From NCBI GenBank assembly GCA_003149065.1, contig QGFZ01000002.1:186001-250000 (forward strand): 64,000 bases of DNA, written 5' to 3'. This DNA is from Ruminococcaceae bacterium R-25. GTDB lineage: Bacteria > Bacillota > Clostridia > Saccharofermentanales > Saccharofermentanaceae. The translations under genes were made by a program, and so were the position numbers. Below are positions 7,336 through 17,033 of this stretch, in pieces (positions within the stretch are counted from its first letter, which is position 1; every line of letters starts with the position of its first letter). Under the pieces are notes generated by a model. The model had not been told where the DNA came from, made no database searches, and saw nothing but the letters and a program-made list of their open reading frames with translations.

Positions 7336-10300
7336 GTGAATAAGCGCATTGAAAACTACATAATGCTGCTTAACAGGGCAAGAACAGGCAGGAGACGGTT
7401 AGTGTCCCTCGTACTTGCTCTGTCTTTAGCTGTTTCAGGAAATGTTTTCTGGCTCATGCGCGGAATCGGAACCGCTTTGACCAATGACCTTGTATGCGGA
7501 CTTGAAGAACATGTTCACAGCGAAGAATGTTATGAGAAAAAGCTTATCTGCGAAGAGGAACATGAACATACCGATGAATGTTATGAAATGATCCTTATTT
7601 GCGGTAAGGAAGAACATAAACACACTGAAGACTGTTATGCACCTGTTTCCGTTCAGCGCGAGACACGATCTGATTGGGAAAAGACGATCCCCAAGACCCG
7701 TGGTGTCTATGCGAGCGATCTTATGAACGTTGCCGCATCTCAGACAGGTTATGTCGAGAGCGAGGACGGATATACAAGATATGGTGACTGGTACGGCAAC
7801 CCGACAGCTGACTGGAATGTGATGTTTATATCATTCTGCATGCATTATGCGGGTATCAGCAAGGATAAGATACCCGGCGGTGCAGGCTGTTGGGCATGGC
7901 AGGTCAAGCTCGAAGAAAAAGGACTTCTCATTACGGATCTGAATGTTTTACCTCAGATCGGTGACATCGTTCTTGCAGATAAGGACGGCGACGGCAAGTG
8001 CGACCGTGCCGGCATCGTAGCAGATGTTACTGACGGAAAGATCAGTCTGATCGAAGGTGATGTTGACGGCAAAGTCGGCACTGCATCTTATACTTCCGGC
8101 AGTGGCGTGGTATTCGGTTATGTTTCCATTAATTCTTTAAATAAGCAGGAAGTTAAGCCTGATGATGAGGCTGTATCCGAGACTGCAGAAGAAACAACAG
8201 CCGCGTTACCGGAAGGAACAACAGAAGAACCCGCCGAAACAACGGAAACCACCACGGAAGAAAAGGTTTCTATTTTAGAATTTAACGCTGAAACAGAATC
8301 CGGTATCTGCGTTAAAGCAACTGCACCTGCAGGTGCGTTCCCTGAAGGCGTCACTATGACCGCCGCAGATGTTAACGACGAGAATATCATCGCCAAGGCT
8401 GAAGGCGCTGTGGAAGAAAATAAGGAAGTAAAGGGAAGTATCGCTATAGATATTACCTTTAAAGACAGTGACGGAAATGAGATTGAACCTGCGGAAGACA
8501 CAACGGTTAACGTTAGTATCAGCATTCCTGAAGATAAGCAGATCGATGCTGATTCCTACAGCCTTTTCCACGTTAACAATGATGGCGCGACAGAGGTTGA
8601 AGGTGTTCAGGCAACGCAATCGGAAGTCGTTTTCGAATCTGACAGTTTCTCTATCTTTATCCTTACGGCAACAGGAGAAAGAAGCAAGGATAAAGTACAT
8701 GCATGGATCAAGAATGCCGGCATGGGCACTCTTGAAGGTCATAGAGAATATGATCCTGAAACCGGTACATATGGCGACTATATCGTTAATGACAGAGAAT
8801 ATCCTTACGTATTGAGAGCAGGTGACACTATAACCCTTATCGGATATAACGATCAGCAGACTCCCAGATTTGTGATAGAAACTGATGACGGCAATAACAA
8901 CAGTAATAATCACAGAAATATCGAGATAGTCGGCGAACAGACGGTTGAAGGAGATAAGGTAACTGCCGTAATAAGCGGTGTCGGCTCCACTGGATGGAGA
9001 TATGAAAATGATCACTGGATAAGAGATTCCGTCAGGATCAGACTTGAGGGTACCGATGAATACTTCTATATCCAGGTCGATGAATACGGTTCTTCGGGTG
9101 CTGTGGTTGATTTTGATAATGTTCCTGTTTACAACAACAATAATGACAATATATGGAATTATTATGTCCGTGTCGGCCAGACGATTTCTGTAGCCGGTAC
9201 GCCTAACCAAAACGGCGATCATTGGCCGTATATTGCAAATGGAGATAATCCGAACGGCTGGATAATAACAAACAATGCTTCATACCAGCAGCTTGATAAC
9301 GGAAAGAGACAGCTTACAATCCCTGCCGAGATTTATTATGGAAACCGCGATAATGTTCAGATCATTACCATGTATACACCGCAGGGCATAAAGAAGGTAA
9401 GGATCATCGAGAATGTTGACGGCAACATCGATCATGCCGATATCGAGATTGCGGATGGCGGTGTCTATACCAATGTTCAGATTGAAGGCGGTAAGAACGG
9501 CGAACTGTATAAGACAGTTACCGAATACCAGTCATTTGTATATGACGTCAATTATTCTGAAATGCTCAATTCGCAGGGCGGAGTCGTCCAATTCTATGAT
9601 AACAATGCAGGATATGCACCAATCACTCCTTCAAGATTTATAGGCGGTAAGGATCCTGAAACCGGTGAATGTCATGACTACTGGTCTGATCCTAATTATG
9701 CTCCAGGCAATTCACAGTATGAGTTAACTTCCAAGTACACTTGTCCGCCCGGAGAGACTTTCGATATGGGGCATGCCCGTTGGAGCAACAAGAGATTCTT
9801 CTATCAGGATGTAGCAGGTGCTATATTTGATGTCGAACTTCAGATTATTCCCCGCCATGTCCAAAAGTTTATCTGGAATGCTGATGCAAATGGCGGAGCC
9901 GGTGGATGGGATCCCATTTCCGGTCAGAATATCGAATATGATATCCATTACAACCAGGGTACGGGCGGCCAGTACAGGACGCGTACGGACAATGGCCCCT
10001 GGTCCGACTTTATTGATCTTAAGCCGGCTTCTTCCGGCGGTATCGTCGAATATAAAAACGAAGTCTTCAATCTTGGTAAGCAGGCCGTGATCGATGCTTA
10101 TAACAAGTGCCCGAACCATTCCGGGCTTGATTTTACAGTTCATCACGATCTTGCAACGATTGAGTTTACCGCGAGCAAAGTTCTGACAGGAAGAACTCTT
10201 CAGAACAACGAATTCCTTTTTAAGCTCTTCCCGAGTGTTGAAGAGGCAATAGCTGATCCTGTTCCGACAGGAATTGCTTCGGCGAGAAACGATGCCTCGG

Positions 10301-10713
10301 GAAAAGTGGTTTTCGAGAATGTCGAATTCGAAAACGTTTCAGGTGAGCACACATACACTTACTACATGAGAGAGATCCCCGGAGACGATGAAGAAGTCAT
10401 ATACGATCCTGTTATCTACAAGATAATCATTGACGTAAACAAGGTAAAACATAACGCCGGGCCTGAAGGTCAGGACATTGTCGTTCCTGTCGATATAAGG
10501 TCGTTTACAAGACTTCGAAAAGGCGGAGATCCGACTAATGACAATGACTATCTGCCGGCTGACCAGTTTGTATTTAATAACACAACGAATAAATACGTTC
10601 TGCCTGATACAGGAGGTGGCGGCATCGCACCATACTTTGCCATCGGCACAGTGCTGATCGTGGGAGCCCTGATACTGCTGTTGCTCAGGCGGCGCAAGGA
10701 GGTGGATTTGTGA
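7336..10713 (+). CDS. LPDTG-anchored surface protein/pilus adhesin with degenerate CHAP-like domain
   Basis: A 1125-residue wall protein. GTG at 7336 has GGGAG nine bases upstream. Order: N-terminal membrane/signal segment (21-45); three Cys/His repeats with an EEH.H...CY pattern (54-101); a CHAP-like domain (about 121-265); a Thr/Glu-rich linker; a domain common in clostridial LPXTG proteins (about 320-450); a long beta-rich middle; an FctA/Spy0128-type pilin domain (about 950-1060) that usually forms Lys-Asn isopeptide bonds; then LPDTG at about 1089, a membrane helix and RRRKEVDL. In the CHAP-like part the expected WC is WN (Asn161) and the expected His before GIV is absent, so it is probably a binding module. 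Likely the pilus tip or accessory pilin. Confidence 0.88.
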   Translation: MNKRIENYIMLLNRARTGRRRLVSLVLALSLAVSGNVFWLMRGIGTALTNDLVCGLEEHVHSEECYEKKLICEEEHEHTDECYEMILICGKEEHKHTEDCYAPVSVQRETRSDWEKTIPKTRGVYASDLMNVAASQTGYVESEDGYTRYGDWYGNPTADWNVMFISFCMHYAGISKDKIPGGAGCWAWQVKLEEKGLLITDLNVLPQIGDIVLADKDGDGKCDRAGIVADVTDGKISLIEGDVDGKVGTASYTSGSGVVFGYVSINSLNKQEVKPDDEAVSETAEETTAALPEGTTEEPAETTETTTEEKVSILEFNAETESGICVKATAPAGAFPEGVTMTAADVNDENIIAKAEGAVEENKEVKGSIAIDITFKDSDGNEIEPAEDTTVNVSISIPEDKQIDADSYSLFHVNNDGATEVEGVQATQSEVVFESDSFSIFILTATGERSKDKVHAWIKNAGMGTLEGHREYDPETGTYGDYIVNDREYPYVLRAGDTITLIGYNDQQTPRFVIETDDGNNNSNNHRNIEIVGEQTVEGDKVTAVISGVGSTGWRYENDHWIRDSVRIRLEGTDEYFYIQVDEYGSSGAVVDFDNVPVYNNNNDNIWNYYVRVGQTISVAGTPNQNGDHWPYIANGDNPNGWIITNNASYQQLDNGKRQLTIPAEIYYGNRDNVQIITMYTPQGIKKVRIIENVDGNIDHADIEIADGGVYTNVQIEGGKNGELYKTVTEYQSFVYDVNYSEMLNSQGGVVQFYDNNAGYAPITPSRFIGGKDPETGECHDYWSDPNYAPGNSQYELTSKYTCPPGETFDMGHARWSNKRFFYQDVAGAIFDVELQIIPRHVQKFIWNADANGGAGGWDPISGQNIEYDIHYNQGTGGQYRTRTDNGPWSDFIDLKPASSGGIVEYKNEVFNLGKQAVIDAYNKCPNHSGLDFTVHHDLATIEFTASKVLTGRTLQNNEFLFKLFPSVEEAIADPVPTGIASARNDASGKVVFENVEFENVSGEHTYTYYMREIPGDDEEVIYDPVIYKIIIDVNKVKHNAGPEGQDIVVPVDIRSFTRLRKGGDPTNDNDYLPADQFVFNNTTNKYVLPDTGGGGIAPYFAIGTVLIVGALILLLLRRRKEVDL

Positions 10714-10775
10714 TAACAACCGAAGTGATTAAAAAGAATGAAATAAATAAACTCAAAAGGAAAGGAACAAAGAAA

Positions 10776-12515
10776 ATGACTAAGATAATGAAGAAGATCA
10801 CATCCGTTTTCATAGCTTTCGTTATGATAATGGCGATGGGTGCATCGGCCTTCGCAGCAGGCCCTTACACCATTACGATTAAGAAGAAAGATACGAGTGA
10901 TAAGTCTGTTCACAAGTATGAGGTTTATCAGATCCTCAAGGGAGAATCGACTGACGCAGGCCAGCTTCACAGTATTGACTGGGGCGATCATGTTGACGTG
11001 TCCGATGAGTCTGCCGTACTAGCAGCTTTATCGGGTGCTACTGTTTTGAACACTACATGCTCAAATGTTGAGGATGTCGTTGAGGCATTAAAGGATTTGG
11101 AGAGCAATTCTGCTCCGCTTGACAATTTTGCTTCAGCAATTTCAGATTTTCTGAAAACAACATCATTGACGGCTACTCTTGCGGCAAACGCAAGTTCAAC
11201 AACTGTTTCCGTAACAGAGCCCGGCTATTACATGGTCAAGGATACTATTACGGATAACGACAACCCCAGTGCTGTTTCCAAGTTCATGCTTAAGGTCGTA
11301 AGCAATACAAATATTGATATCGATACAAAAGAAGAGATCCCTACACTCGATAAGGTAATCGAATCAGCAACTGACAGCACATCGATCACTGCTGACGGAA
11401 AGAAGAATACAGCAAGTGTCGGCGATGATATTAACTACAAGATTACAACAAAGGTACCTAATCTTATTGGCAAGGGTTACAAAGATAAGTATTGCTTTGT
11501 TGTTAACGATGAACTGAGCGCAGGTCTTACATATAAGGGTACAGCGGCTCCCACGATAACGATCGCAACGTCTCCCGTAACAACTCTTGTTGCCGGTACT
11601 GATTTTACTTTCGATAAGGATGACAGCGGATCCACAACAAAACTTCAGATCGTTTTCAATCCCGTAAAGATGCTCGAAAAGGGTACGAGTGCAGCTTTCG
11701 CAGGCAAGGAAATGACGATCAAGTACACTGCTATTCTTAATGAAGATGCAGTAATGACAGATGCAGGAAATCCTAATACTGCAGAACTTGTTTATTCAAA
11801 TAATCCTTATCAGACTTATGCAGGTGATGTTCCTTCACCTTCAGAGCCCCACGGACAGACACCCGAATCAAAGACAATTACTTATACAACTGAAGTTGAA
11901 CTTGATAAGGTTGATGCAAACAATACTTCAAAGAGACTTGCCGGTGCTGAATTCCAGATCACGGGTCTTTCAAGCAAGCAGGTCGTAACAACTGCCCAGC
12001 GCCTTGAAAGAGATGACGATGCAGGCACACTCTATAAGCTCAAGGACGGAAGCTATACGTCAGAAGCTCCTGACGGAACAAATAACGGCAAGTATGAAGA
12101 CGGAAAGTACAAACTCGTTGAAAAGACAGAAATAGAGAAACTCGAAGGCTCACAGACGATAGTTGATTTTGTCGTAGGTGACGACGGTATCATCAATCTT
12201 TCCCGCCTTGGTGCAGGAACATATACGATCAAGGAGACAAAAGCTCCTACAGGATATGTAATGAGCAACACGGAGCATACGCTTGTAATCGACTGTGATC
12301 TTTCCGGAACAGCTCCTGTATGGACATACACATTTGACGGTGATGACATTACCGCAACACCTATCTCCATCATGATTGTCGACAACATGAAGGTTTCTGA
12401 TCTTCCTATCACGGGAGGTATCGGTACTACAATCTTCTATATTGCAGGTTCAGTATTGATACTTGCAGGTGTTACACTTCTTATCGCAAAGAAGAGAAAG
12501 ATCAACGAAGTTTAA
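10776..12515 (+). CDS. Backbone pilin, isopeptide-forming, LPITG-anchored
   Basis: ATG at 10776 follows GGAAAGGA by nine bases; an earlier in-frame GTG has no ribosome site. The 579-residue protein has a signal peptide (cleavage near ASAFA-A, residue 27), an N-terminal pilin domain, a fimbrial D2-type domain after KEEIPTLDKVI, and a C-terminal SpaA/Cna_B domain with the E-box YTIKETKAPTGY. The sorting signal LPITG is at about 543, then a hydrophobic helix and KKRKINEV. These features fit the major shaft pilin polymerised by the following sortase. Its stop shares one base with the sortase ATG. Confidence 0.92.
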   Translation: MTKIMKKITSVFIAFVMIMAMGASAFAAGPYTITIKKKDTSDKSVHKYEVYQILKGESTDAGQLHSIDWGDHVDVSDESAVLAALSGATVLNTTCSNVEDVVEALKDLESNSAPLDNFASAISDFLKTTSLTATLAANASSTTVSVTEPGYYMVKDTITDNDNPSAVSKFMLKVVSNTNIDIDTKEEIPTLDKVIESATDSTSITADGKKNTASVGDDINYKITTKVPNLIGKGYKDKYCFVVNDELSAGLTYKGTAAPTITIATSPVTTLVAGTDFTFDKDDSGSTTKLQIVFNPVKMLEKGTSAAFAGKEMTIKYTAILNEDAVMTDAGNPNTAELVYSNNPYQTYAGDVPSPSEPHGQTPESKTITYTTEVELDKVDANNTSKRLAGAEFQITGLSSKQVVTTAQRLERDDDAGTLYKLKDGSYTSEAPDGTNNGKYEDGKYKLVEKTEIEKLEGSQTIVDFVVGDDGIINLSRLGAGTYTIKETKAPTGYVMSNTEHTLVIDCDLSGTAPVWTYTFDGDDITATPISIMIVDNMKVSDLPITGGIGTTIFYIAGSVLILAGVTLLIAKKRKINEV

Positions 12516-13360
12516 TGAAAGGCAGATGGCTGAGTATCTTAATAGTAGTTCTGATCGTGGCAGGCGCGGCTCTGCTGCTCTATCCCACAGTCAGCAATTA
12601 TCTTCATTCGAAGTATTCAGCCTCGGTAATTAAGGATTATCACACGGTGTATCAGAACACCGAAGAGGAGAAAAGGCAGGACATAATCCGCAAAGCGGAA
12701 GACTATAATACGAGATTGTTTTCTGCCAACGCTCCGCTCTATGAACCCACCCAGGTCACTGGTTATAACGATACTCTTGATCTTACGGGAACGGGTGTAA
12801 TGGGGTACATTGATATTGATAAGATCGGCGTGGAACTCCCGATCTACCATGGTGTGGATGCGGGAGTGCTTCAGATCGGAGTCGGACATCTTGAGGGATC
12901 AAGTCTACCTGTCGGAGGAGTGAACACTCACTGTATTCTGTCAGGACACAGAGGACTTCCTTCTGCAAAGCTCTTCACCGATCTGAATGAAATGGCGATA
13001 GGTGACAGGTTTACCATCACCGTTTTAGATCGGGTACTTACGTATGAGGTCGATCAGATAAAGGTAGTGCTTCCGGAGGATGCTTCGGAACTCGCTATCG
13101 AAGAAGGTAAGGATTATTGTACTCTTGTAACATGTACTCCTTATGGAATTAATACACACCGCCTTCTGGTCAGAGGCATCAGAGTGGATGGTGAGATAAC
13201 AAGAACGCCAGATATATTTGTATCCAATGAGGCGTTTAAGATCGATAAGACTATTGTCGCAACTGTCATTGCGCTGCCTTTATTTATCACGGTAACGTTA
13301 GTAGCGGTAGTAATCGAGAGGAGAAGGTCGGGACATGACAAAAAACATAAAAATGTTTAG
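12515..13360 (+). CDS. Class C-type pilus sortase
   Basis: A 281-residue transpeptidase with an N-terminal membrane helix (about 5-24), a catalytic core and a C-terminal membrane helix (about 248-270), the layout of pilin-polymerising class C sortases. Catalytic residues are His135 (ILSGHRGLPS), Cys197 (TLVTCTPYG) and Arg206 (THRLLVRG). The stretch ANAPLYEPT before the core may be the lid. It should join pilin subunits through the LPXTG threonine. It is translationally coupled to the backbone pilin (one-base overlap) and overlaps the next pilin gene by 26 bp. Confidence 0.94.
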   Translation: MKGRWLSILIVVLIVAGAALLLYPTVSNYLHSKYSASVIKDYHTVYQNTEEEKRQDIIRKAEDYNTRLFSANAPLYEPTQVTGYNDTLDLTGTGVMGYIDIDKIGVELPIYHGVDAGVLQIGVGHLEGSSLPVGGVNTHCILSGHRGLPSAKLFTDLNEMAIGDRFTITVLDRVLTYEVDQIKVVLPEDASELAIEEGKDYCTLVTCTPYGINTHRLLVRGIRVDGEITRTPDIFVSNEAFKIDKTIVATVIALPLFITVTLVAVVIERRRSGHDKKHKNV

Positions 13361-14240
13361 CGTCGCAGTGCTTATTGCACTTGTAATATGTTTCACGCCA
13401 TGCATATCTGTGTTTGGCTTTGTTGTGCCGGATCCCGATAAGCCGACAAGTCTTTCCATGACGCTGAAATATTCAGGAGATGACGTTCTCTATGTTTCAG
13501 GCGCAGAAATAACTCTTTACAAAGTCGCTGACTGCAAGACCACATCCAGCGCAGTAAGCTATGACCTGACAAGTGGTTATGCCGCTTCTGGATTAGATCT
13601 TGACGGCAAGATAACCCAGTCCATGATCGATGATCTGGTCAAGTATACAGATGCGAACAGCATCACCGGTATTACGAAATCGACTGACAACAACGGAGAG
13701 GTAGCTTTTGACGGACTTGAAAGCGGAGTATATCTTGTATCCGCAACAAGTCTGCCGGACGGTTTTTCGTCCTTTGTTCCTTTCCTTTATTACCTCCCGT
13801 TCTTCGATCAGGATACCGGCGCCTGGGTTTATGACGGCGTTGCAGAGCCTAAGATCTCTTACTATCCGCCGGTTGACATTACAGTTAAGAAAGTATGGAA
13901 CGATGACGGCAAAGACCGTCCTGCTTCAATTACCGTACAGCTCGAAAACGAGGATGGTATCGTAGATACAGTCGTGCTCAATTCTGCGAACGGATGGAAG
14001 CATGAATGGACAAACATGAGAGCCGATAAGAAATGGACTGTTAAGGAAACTAATGTGCCCAAGGGTTATCAGGTAACATATTCCTCCGCAGGTCTTGACT
14101 TTACCGTAACCAACACGGCCAAACTGATACAGACAGGTCAGGTACAATGGCCTGTGCCGGTCATGGTATTTGCCGGTTCATTCCTTATCTGTGCGGGTAT
14201 CCTGATAAAGCTTCCGGGAAAGAAAAAAGATGAAGAGTAA
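13335..14240 (+). CDS. Minor/base pilin with LIQTG sorting signal
   Basis: The 301-residue product has a signal peptide (residues 1-28), a pilin-type beta domain, a Cna_B domain (about 180-255: ITVKKVWNDD to VKETNVPKGYQV) and a C-terminal sorting region LIQTGQVQWPVPV at about 264 followed by a membrane helix and GKKKDEE. The sorting pentapeptide has Ile where LPXTG has Pro. It probably anchors the shaft or decorates it. The start ATG is inside the preceding sortase gene with GAGGAGAAGG upstream; its 3' end overlaps the second sortase gene by 11 bp. Confidence 0.88.
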   Translation: MTKNIKMFSVAVLIALVICFTPCISVFGFVVPDPDKPTSLSMTLKYSGDDVLYVSGAEITLYKVADCKTTSSAVSYDLTSGYAASGLDLDGKITQSMIDDLVKYTDANSITGITKSTDNNGEVAFDGLESGVYLVSATSLPDGFSSFVPFLYYLPFFDQDTGAWVYDGVAEPKISYYPPVDITVKKVWNDDGKDRPASITVQLENEDGIVDTVVLNSANGWKHEWTNMRADKKWTVKETNVPKGYQVTYSSAGLDFTVTNTAKLIQTGQVQWPVPVMVFAGSFLICAGILIKLPGKKKDEE

Positions 14241-14841
14241 GCGCAGACTGATCGGAAACATATCGATTACAGTGGGCCTGATCCTGCTCCTCGGCGCAGG
14301 CGGGCTCTTTTTCTTTAATATGCTCGAAAATAACAGTTTTGATGAAGATTCTTTTGACCTTGCAGAGCAGGTAAGATCTGAGATGGAACATACCGATGAG
14401 TCCATCGAAGGATCTGTTCCTGAAGAGACTGACAAGGTTGAACTGACTGAACTCAAGACCAGAAAGATAGGTGACGGAGTCTTTGACGGAATACTTGCAA
14501 TTCCCGCTATTGAACTCGAGATGTCTGTATACGATACATGGAATGACGAGTACCTCCGTAAATCGATTTGCAGATACTATGGCTCGCCCTACACGGATGA
14601 TTTTGTGATCGCAGGACATAATTACCGGAGCGGTTTCGGTAAACTTAAAAAGCTTAAACCGGGTGACGAAGTGTTCTTTACGGACATGGATGGCGTAACC
14701 ACCCGTTACATCGTAAAACAGCTCGAAGTTTTGAATGGAACAGATATATCAGGCATGCTTTCTGGAGACTGGCCGCTGTCGCTTTATACGTGCACATATG
14801 GCGGAAGTGCGAGACTAACCGTGCGTTGTGAAAAGGCATAA
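14230..14841 (+). CDS. Second, short sortase of the pilus operon
   Basis: A 203-residue sortase with a single N-terminal membrane helix (about 8-30), an acidic linker, then the core with His130 (IAGHNYRSGFGKL), Cys188 (SLYTCTYGG) and Arg195 (SARLTVRC). It lacks the C-terminal helix of the first sortase, so it is more like a housekeeping or class B/D-type anchoring enzyme than a polymerase. Its position directly after the LIQTG pilin suggests that protein, or the whole pilus, is its substrate for wall attachment. Confidence 0.9.
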   Translation: MKSKRRLIGNISITVGLILLLGAGGLFFFNMLENNSFDEDSFDLAEQVRSEMEHTDESIEGSVPEETDKVELTELKTRKIGDGVFDGILAIPAIELEMSVYDTWNDEYLRKSICRYYGSPYTDDFVIAGHNYRSGFGKLKKLKPGDEVFFTDMDGVTTRYIVKQLEVLNGTDISGMLSGDWPLSLYTCTYGGSARLTVRCEKA

Positions 14842-14869
14842 CGCGTCCGTTCATTAGTGAGAATGTATG

Positions 14870-14875
14870 TATAAT
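14870..14875 (+). promoter_or_regulatory. -10 element before the macro-domain gene
   Basis: TATAAT lies 22 bases before the chosen ATG at 14898. No clear -35 was seen. Confidence 0.45.
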
Positions 14876-14897
14876 TATGAAAAACGGAGGGCGCACC

Positions 14898-15431
14898 ATG
14901 AGCAGCATCGATATACGAAAGATAAGCATTACCAACCTTGATGTTGACGCGATAGTAAATGCGGCGAATTCCTCGCTTCTTATGGGCGGCGGTGTCTGCG
15001 GCGCTATCTTCAGGGCGGCGGGAGCTGCCAAACTTCAGGCTGCCTGCTTTAAGATCGGCGGCTGCAAGACAGGTGATGCGGTCATTACTCCAGGTTTTAA
15101 ACTCCCTGCAAAACATGTTATCCACGCTGTAGGCCCCGTCTGGCACGGCGGCAATAAAGGCGAACCCGAGCAGCTTTACAGCGCATACAAGCGCTCTTTG
15201 GAAGTCGCGAAAGAAAACAACCTTCATTCGATCGCTTTCCCCTTGATCTCTGCCGGAATCTACGGTTATCCGCAGGATCAGGCATGGTGCAAGGCTCTTC
15301 AGGCCACTAGCGACTTCATAGAGGCTAATAAGAACTATGAAATGAACATCATATTTGCCGTTATCGACGACGGGATCTTAGCGCTCGGCAAAAAGACGAT
15401 GACGGATCTTAATTTCGCTGATAAAATGTGA
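14898..15431 (+). CDS. Macro-domain protein (ADP-ribose binding/hydrolysing)
   Basis: ATG at 14898 has GGAGG seven bases upstream; the in-frame ATG at 14877 does not. The 177 residues make a single macro domain: IVNAANSSLLMGGG near residues 19-32 and ISAGIYGYP near 117-125 line the ADP-ribose pocket. Family members remove ADP-ribose from proteins or deacetylate O-acetyl-ADP-ribose. The usual VDGAIH after the Gly loop reads VCGAIF here, so activity may differ. It is followed 32 bp later by corA. Confidence 0.9.
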   Translation: MSSIDIRKISITNLDVDAIVNAANSSLLMGGGVCGAIFRAAGAAKLQAACFKIGGCKTGDAVITPGFKLPAKHVIHAVGPVWHGGNKGEPEQLYSAYKRSLEVAKENNLHSIAFPLISAGIYGYPQDQAWCKALQATSDFIEANKNYEMNIIFAVIDDGILALGKKTMTDLNFADKM

Positions 15432-15463
15432 GTTGATCTGGAAATAACGGAGGGGTTCTGAAA

Positions 15464-16375
15464 GTGTTTTTCACGATAGAGGAAACATTAAAGAAGGTTT
15501 CTCGCGAAGAGATAAACGGCAAACAGTTTGTAGCAGTTCTTTCTGCCGAAGAATGGATGAAGAACAAAGACAGCTTCGAGATGGGCATGGATATAGAGCC
15601 CGATCTGGCTGACATATTCCTTACAAAGGCAGAAGTTAACTACGATTCGCTCACAGGAACATTCTCCATTCCCGACCGCAAAAATCCTTCCGGCGACGAC
15701 CTCAAATTCGCATTCGTCATGGACGAGAAGGGCATTGTTTTCATTGATAATTCAGGTTCCGCATTAGACATCATCCAGGGTGTCCAGCGCACGAAAAAGT
15801 GGAAGATGCCGAGCCTCGAACGCTTCTTATATGATTTCCTGGACCAGATCGTAAAAGACGATCTGAGATTGATGGAAAAGTATGAAGACGAGCTCGATCA
15901 CATGGAGCAGGCGATAATCGACGGCGATGAGAATCTGCCTTCAGGACGCCTTAACGACATCAGAAACGATATCCGTTATCTTCGTATCCACTACGAGCAG
16001 CTCATGGACCTTGCTGCCGAATTCGAAGAGAATGAGAACGGCTTCTTCAAGCTCGAAAACTTAAGATATTTCAGGCTGTTCATAAACCGCGCAGAGAGAC
16101 TGCACGAAGCATCAATGTCTCTGCGTGACTATACCATGCAGCTCCGAGACCTTTACAAGGCCCAGCTCGACTTGAAGCAGAACCGCATCATGACCGTTCT
16201 TACAGTCGTAACAACGATCTTCATGCCTCTGACACTTATCGTAGGCTGGTACGGAATGAACTTCGTCTACATGCCCGAACTCAAGTGGGAAGGCAGCTAT
16301 CCGGTCGTAATCGCCGTAAGCATTCTGATCGTCGTTTTGAGCCTGATATTCTTCAAGCGCAAAAAGTGGCTCTGA
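15464..16375 (+). CDS. corA: CorA-family magnesium/divalent cation channel
   Basis: A 303-residue protein beginning with GTG (GGAGGGG eight bases before). The N-terminal two thirds form the cytoplasmic funnel with long charged helices; two membrane helices are at the C-terminus, and the first ends in the diagnostic GMN motif (WYGMNF). CorA pentamers admit Mg2+ (sometimes Co2+ or Ni2+) across the cytoplasmic membrane. The C-terminal tail is basic (FKRKKWL). Confidence 0.94.
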   Translation: MFFTIEETLKKVSREEINGKQFVAVLSAEEWMKNKDSFEMGMDIEPDLADIFLTKAEVNYDSLTGTFSIPDRKNPSGDDLKFAFVMDEKGIVFIDNSGSALDIIQGVQRTKKWKMPSLERFLYDFLDQIVKDDLRLMEKYEDELDHMEQAIIDGDENLPSGRLNDIRNDIRYLRIHYEQLMDLAAEFEENENGFFKLENLRYFRLFINRAERLHEASMSLRDYTMQLRDLYKAQLDLKQNRIMTVLTVVTTIFMPLTLIVGWYGMNFVYMPELKWEGSYPVVIAVSILIVVLSLIFFKRKKWL

Positions 16376-16400
16376 TAATTCCTGCTTTTGCACTTCAGAC

Positions 16401-17033
16401 ATGCTAAATCCGGTAGTCGTTTTATCAAACAGGTTGTCCTGCAGACTCGATGCAGCCAGGGACAGGAAGATCAGCGGGAAGAATCTCGGTGAATTTGTTC
16501 CGACTCCTTTTGCAAAAACGCATGGTGCCACGGGAAGCCAGTCTGCTCCTTATCTTGGACTGGACGTTGTCCTGGAAGATCTGGATCTTTCTCCCGATGA
16601 CTCATTTATCGATATCGGCTGCGGCAAGGGACGTGTGATCGCTTACCTTCTTAAGAAAGGCTGCACCTGCAAGATCACAGGTGTTGAGATAAATCCCCAG
16701 GTTGCTTTTGTCGCGCGCAGCTGGTCCTCGCACATACCGAATGTTGAGATAATCGAAGGCGATGCAATGAGGCTTGATTATAACGCCTACAGCGTGCTCT
16801 TCATGTACCGGCCGATGGAGACGGATACTTTTAAGACTTTTATTGAGCATCTCGAAAATACGCTTACGCACAAGATCAAACTCTATTACTATGCAGATAT
16901 GCAGAGCGGCTATTACTTGAATGAAAGGGCAGGGTGGAAGCTCATTAAGCGTGAAGAGATCTACCGTGTGCGCGGTTACTATATTCACAAGACTCCGCAG
17001 CGTTATTCGGTGTGGGAATACTCTGTTGATTAA
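16401..17033 (+). CDS. Class I SAM-dependent methyltransferase
   Basis: The 210-residue protein contains the SAM-binding motif I FIDIGCGKGRV near residues 72-82, followed by an acidic residue in GVEINPQ and GDAMRLDY. The substrate is not evident; the fold is that of small cytoplasmic methyltransferases. The start lies 25 bp after corA. Its stop overlaps the convergent mazF stop within a 14-bp palindrome, so both proteins end in Val-Asp. Confidence 0.85.
   Translation: MLNPVVVLSNRLSCRLDAARDRKISGKNLGEFVPTPFAKTHGATGSQSAPYLGLDVVLEDLDLSPDDSFIDIGCGKGRVIAYLLKKGCTCKITGVEINPQVAFVARSWSSHIPNVEIIEGDAMRLDYNAYSVLFMYRPMETDTFKTFIEHLENTLTHKIKLYYYADMQSGYYLNERAGWKLIKREEIYRVRGYYIHKTPQRYSVWEYSVD

Noticed and set aside
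8275-9222. Long open frame (about 315 codons) on the minus strand inside the adhesin gene
   Set aside because: No ribosome site, no recognisable domain; it mirrors the codon pattern of the plus-strand gene, which has clear domains.
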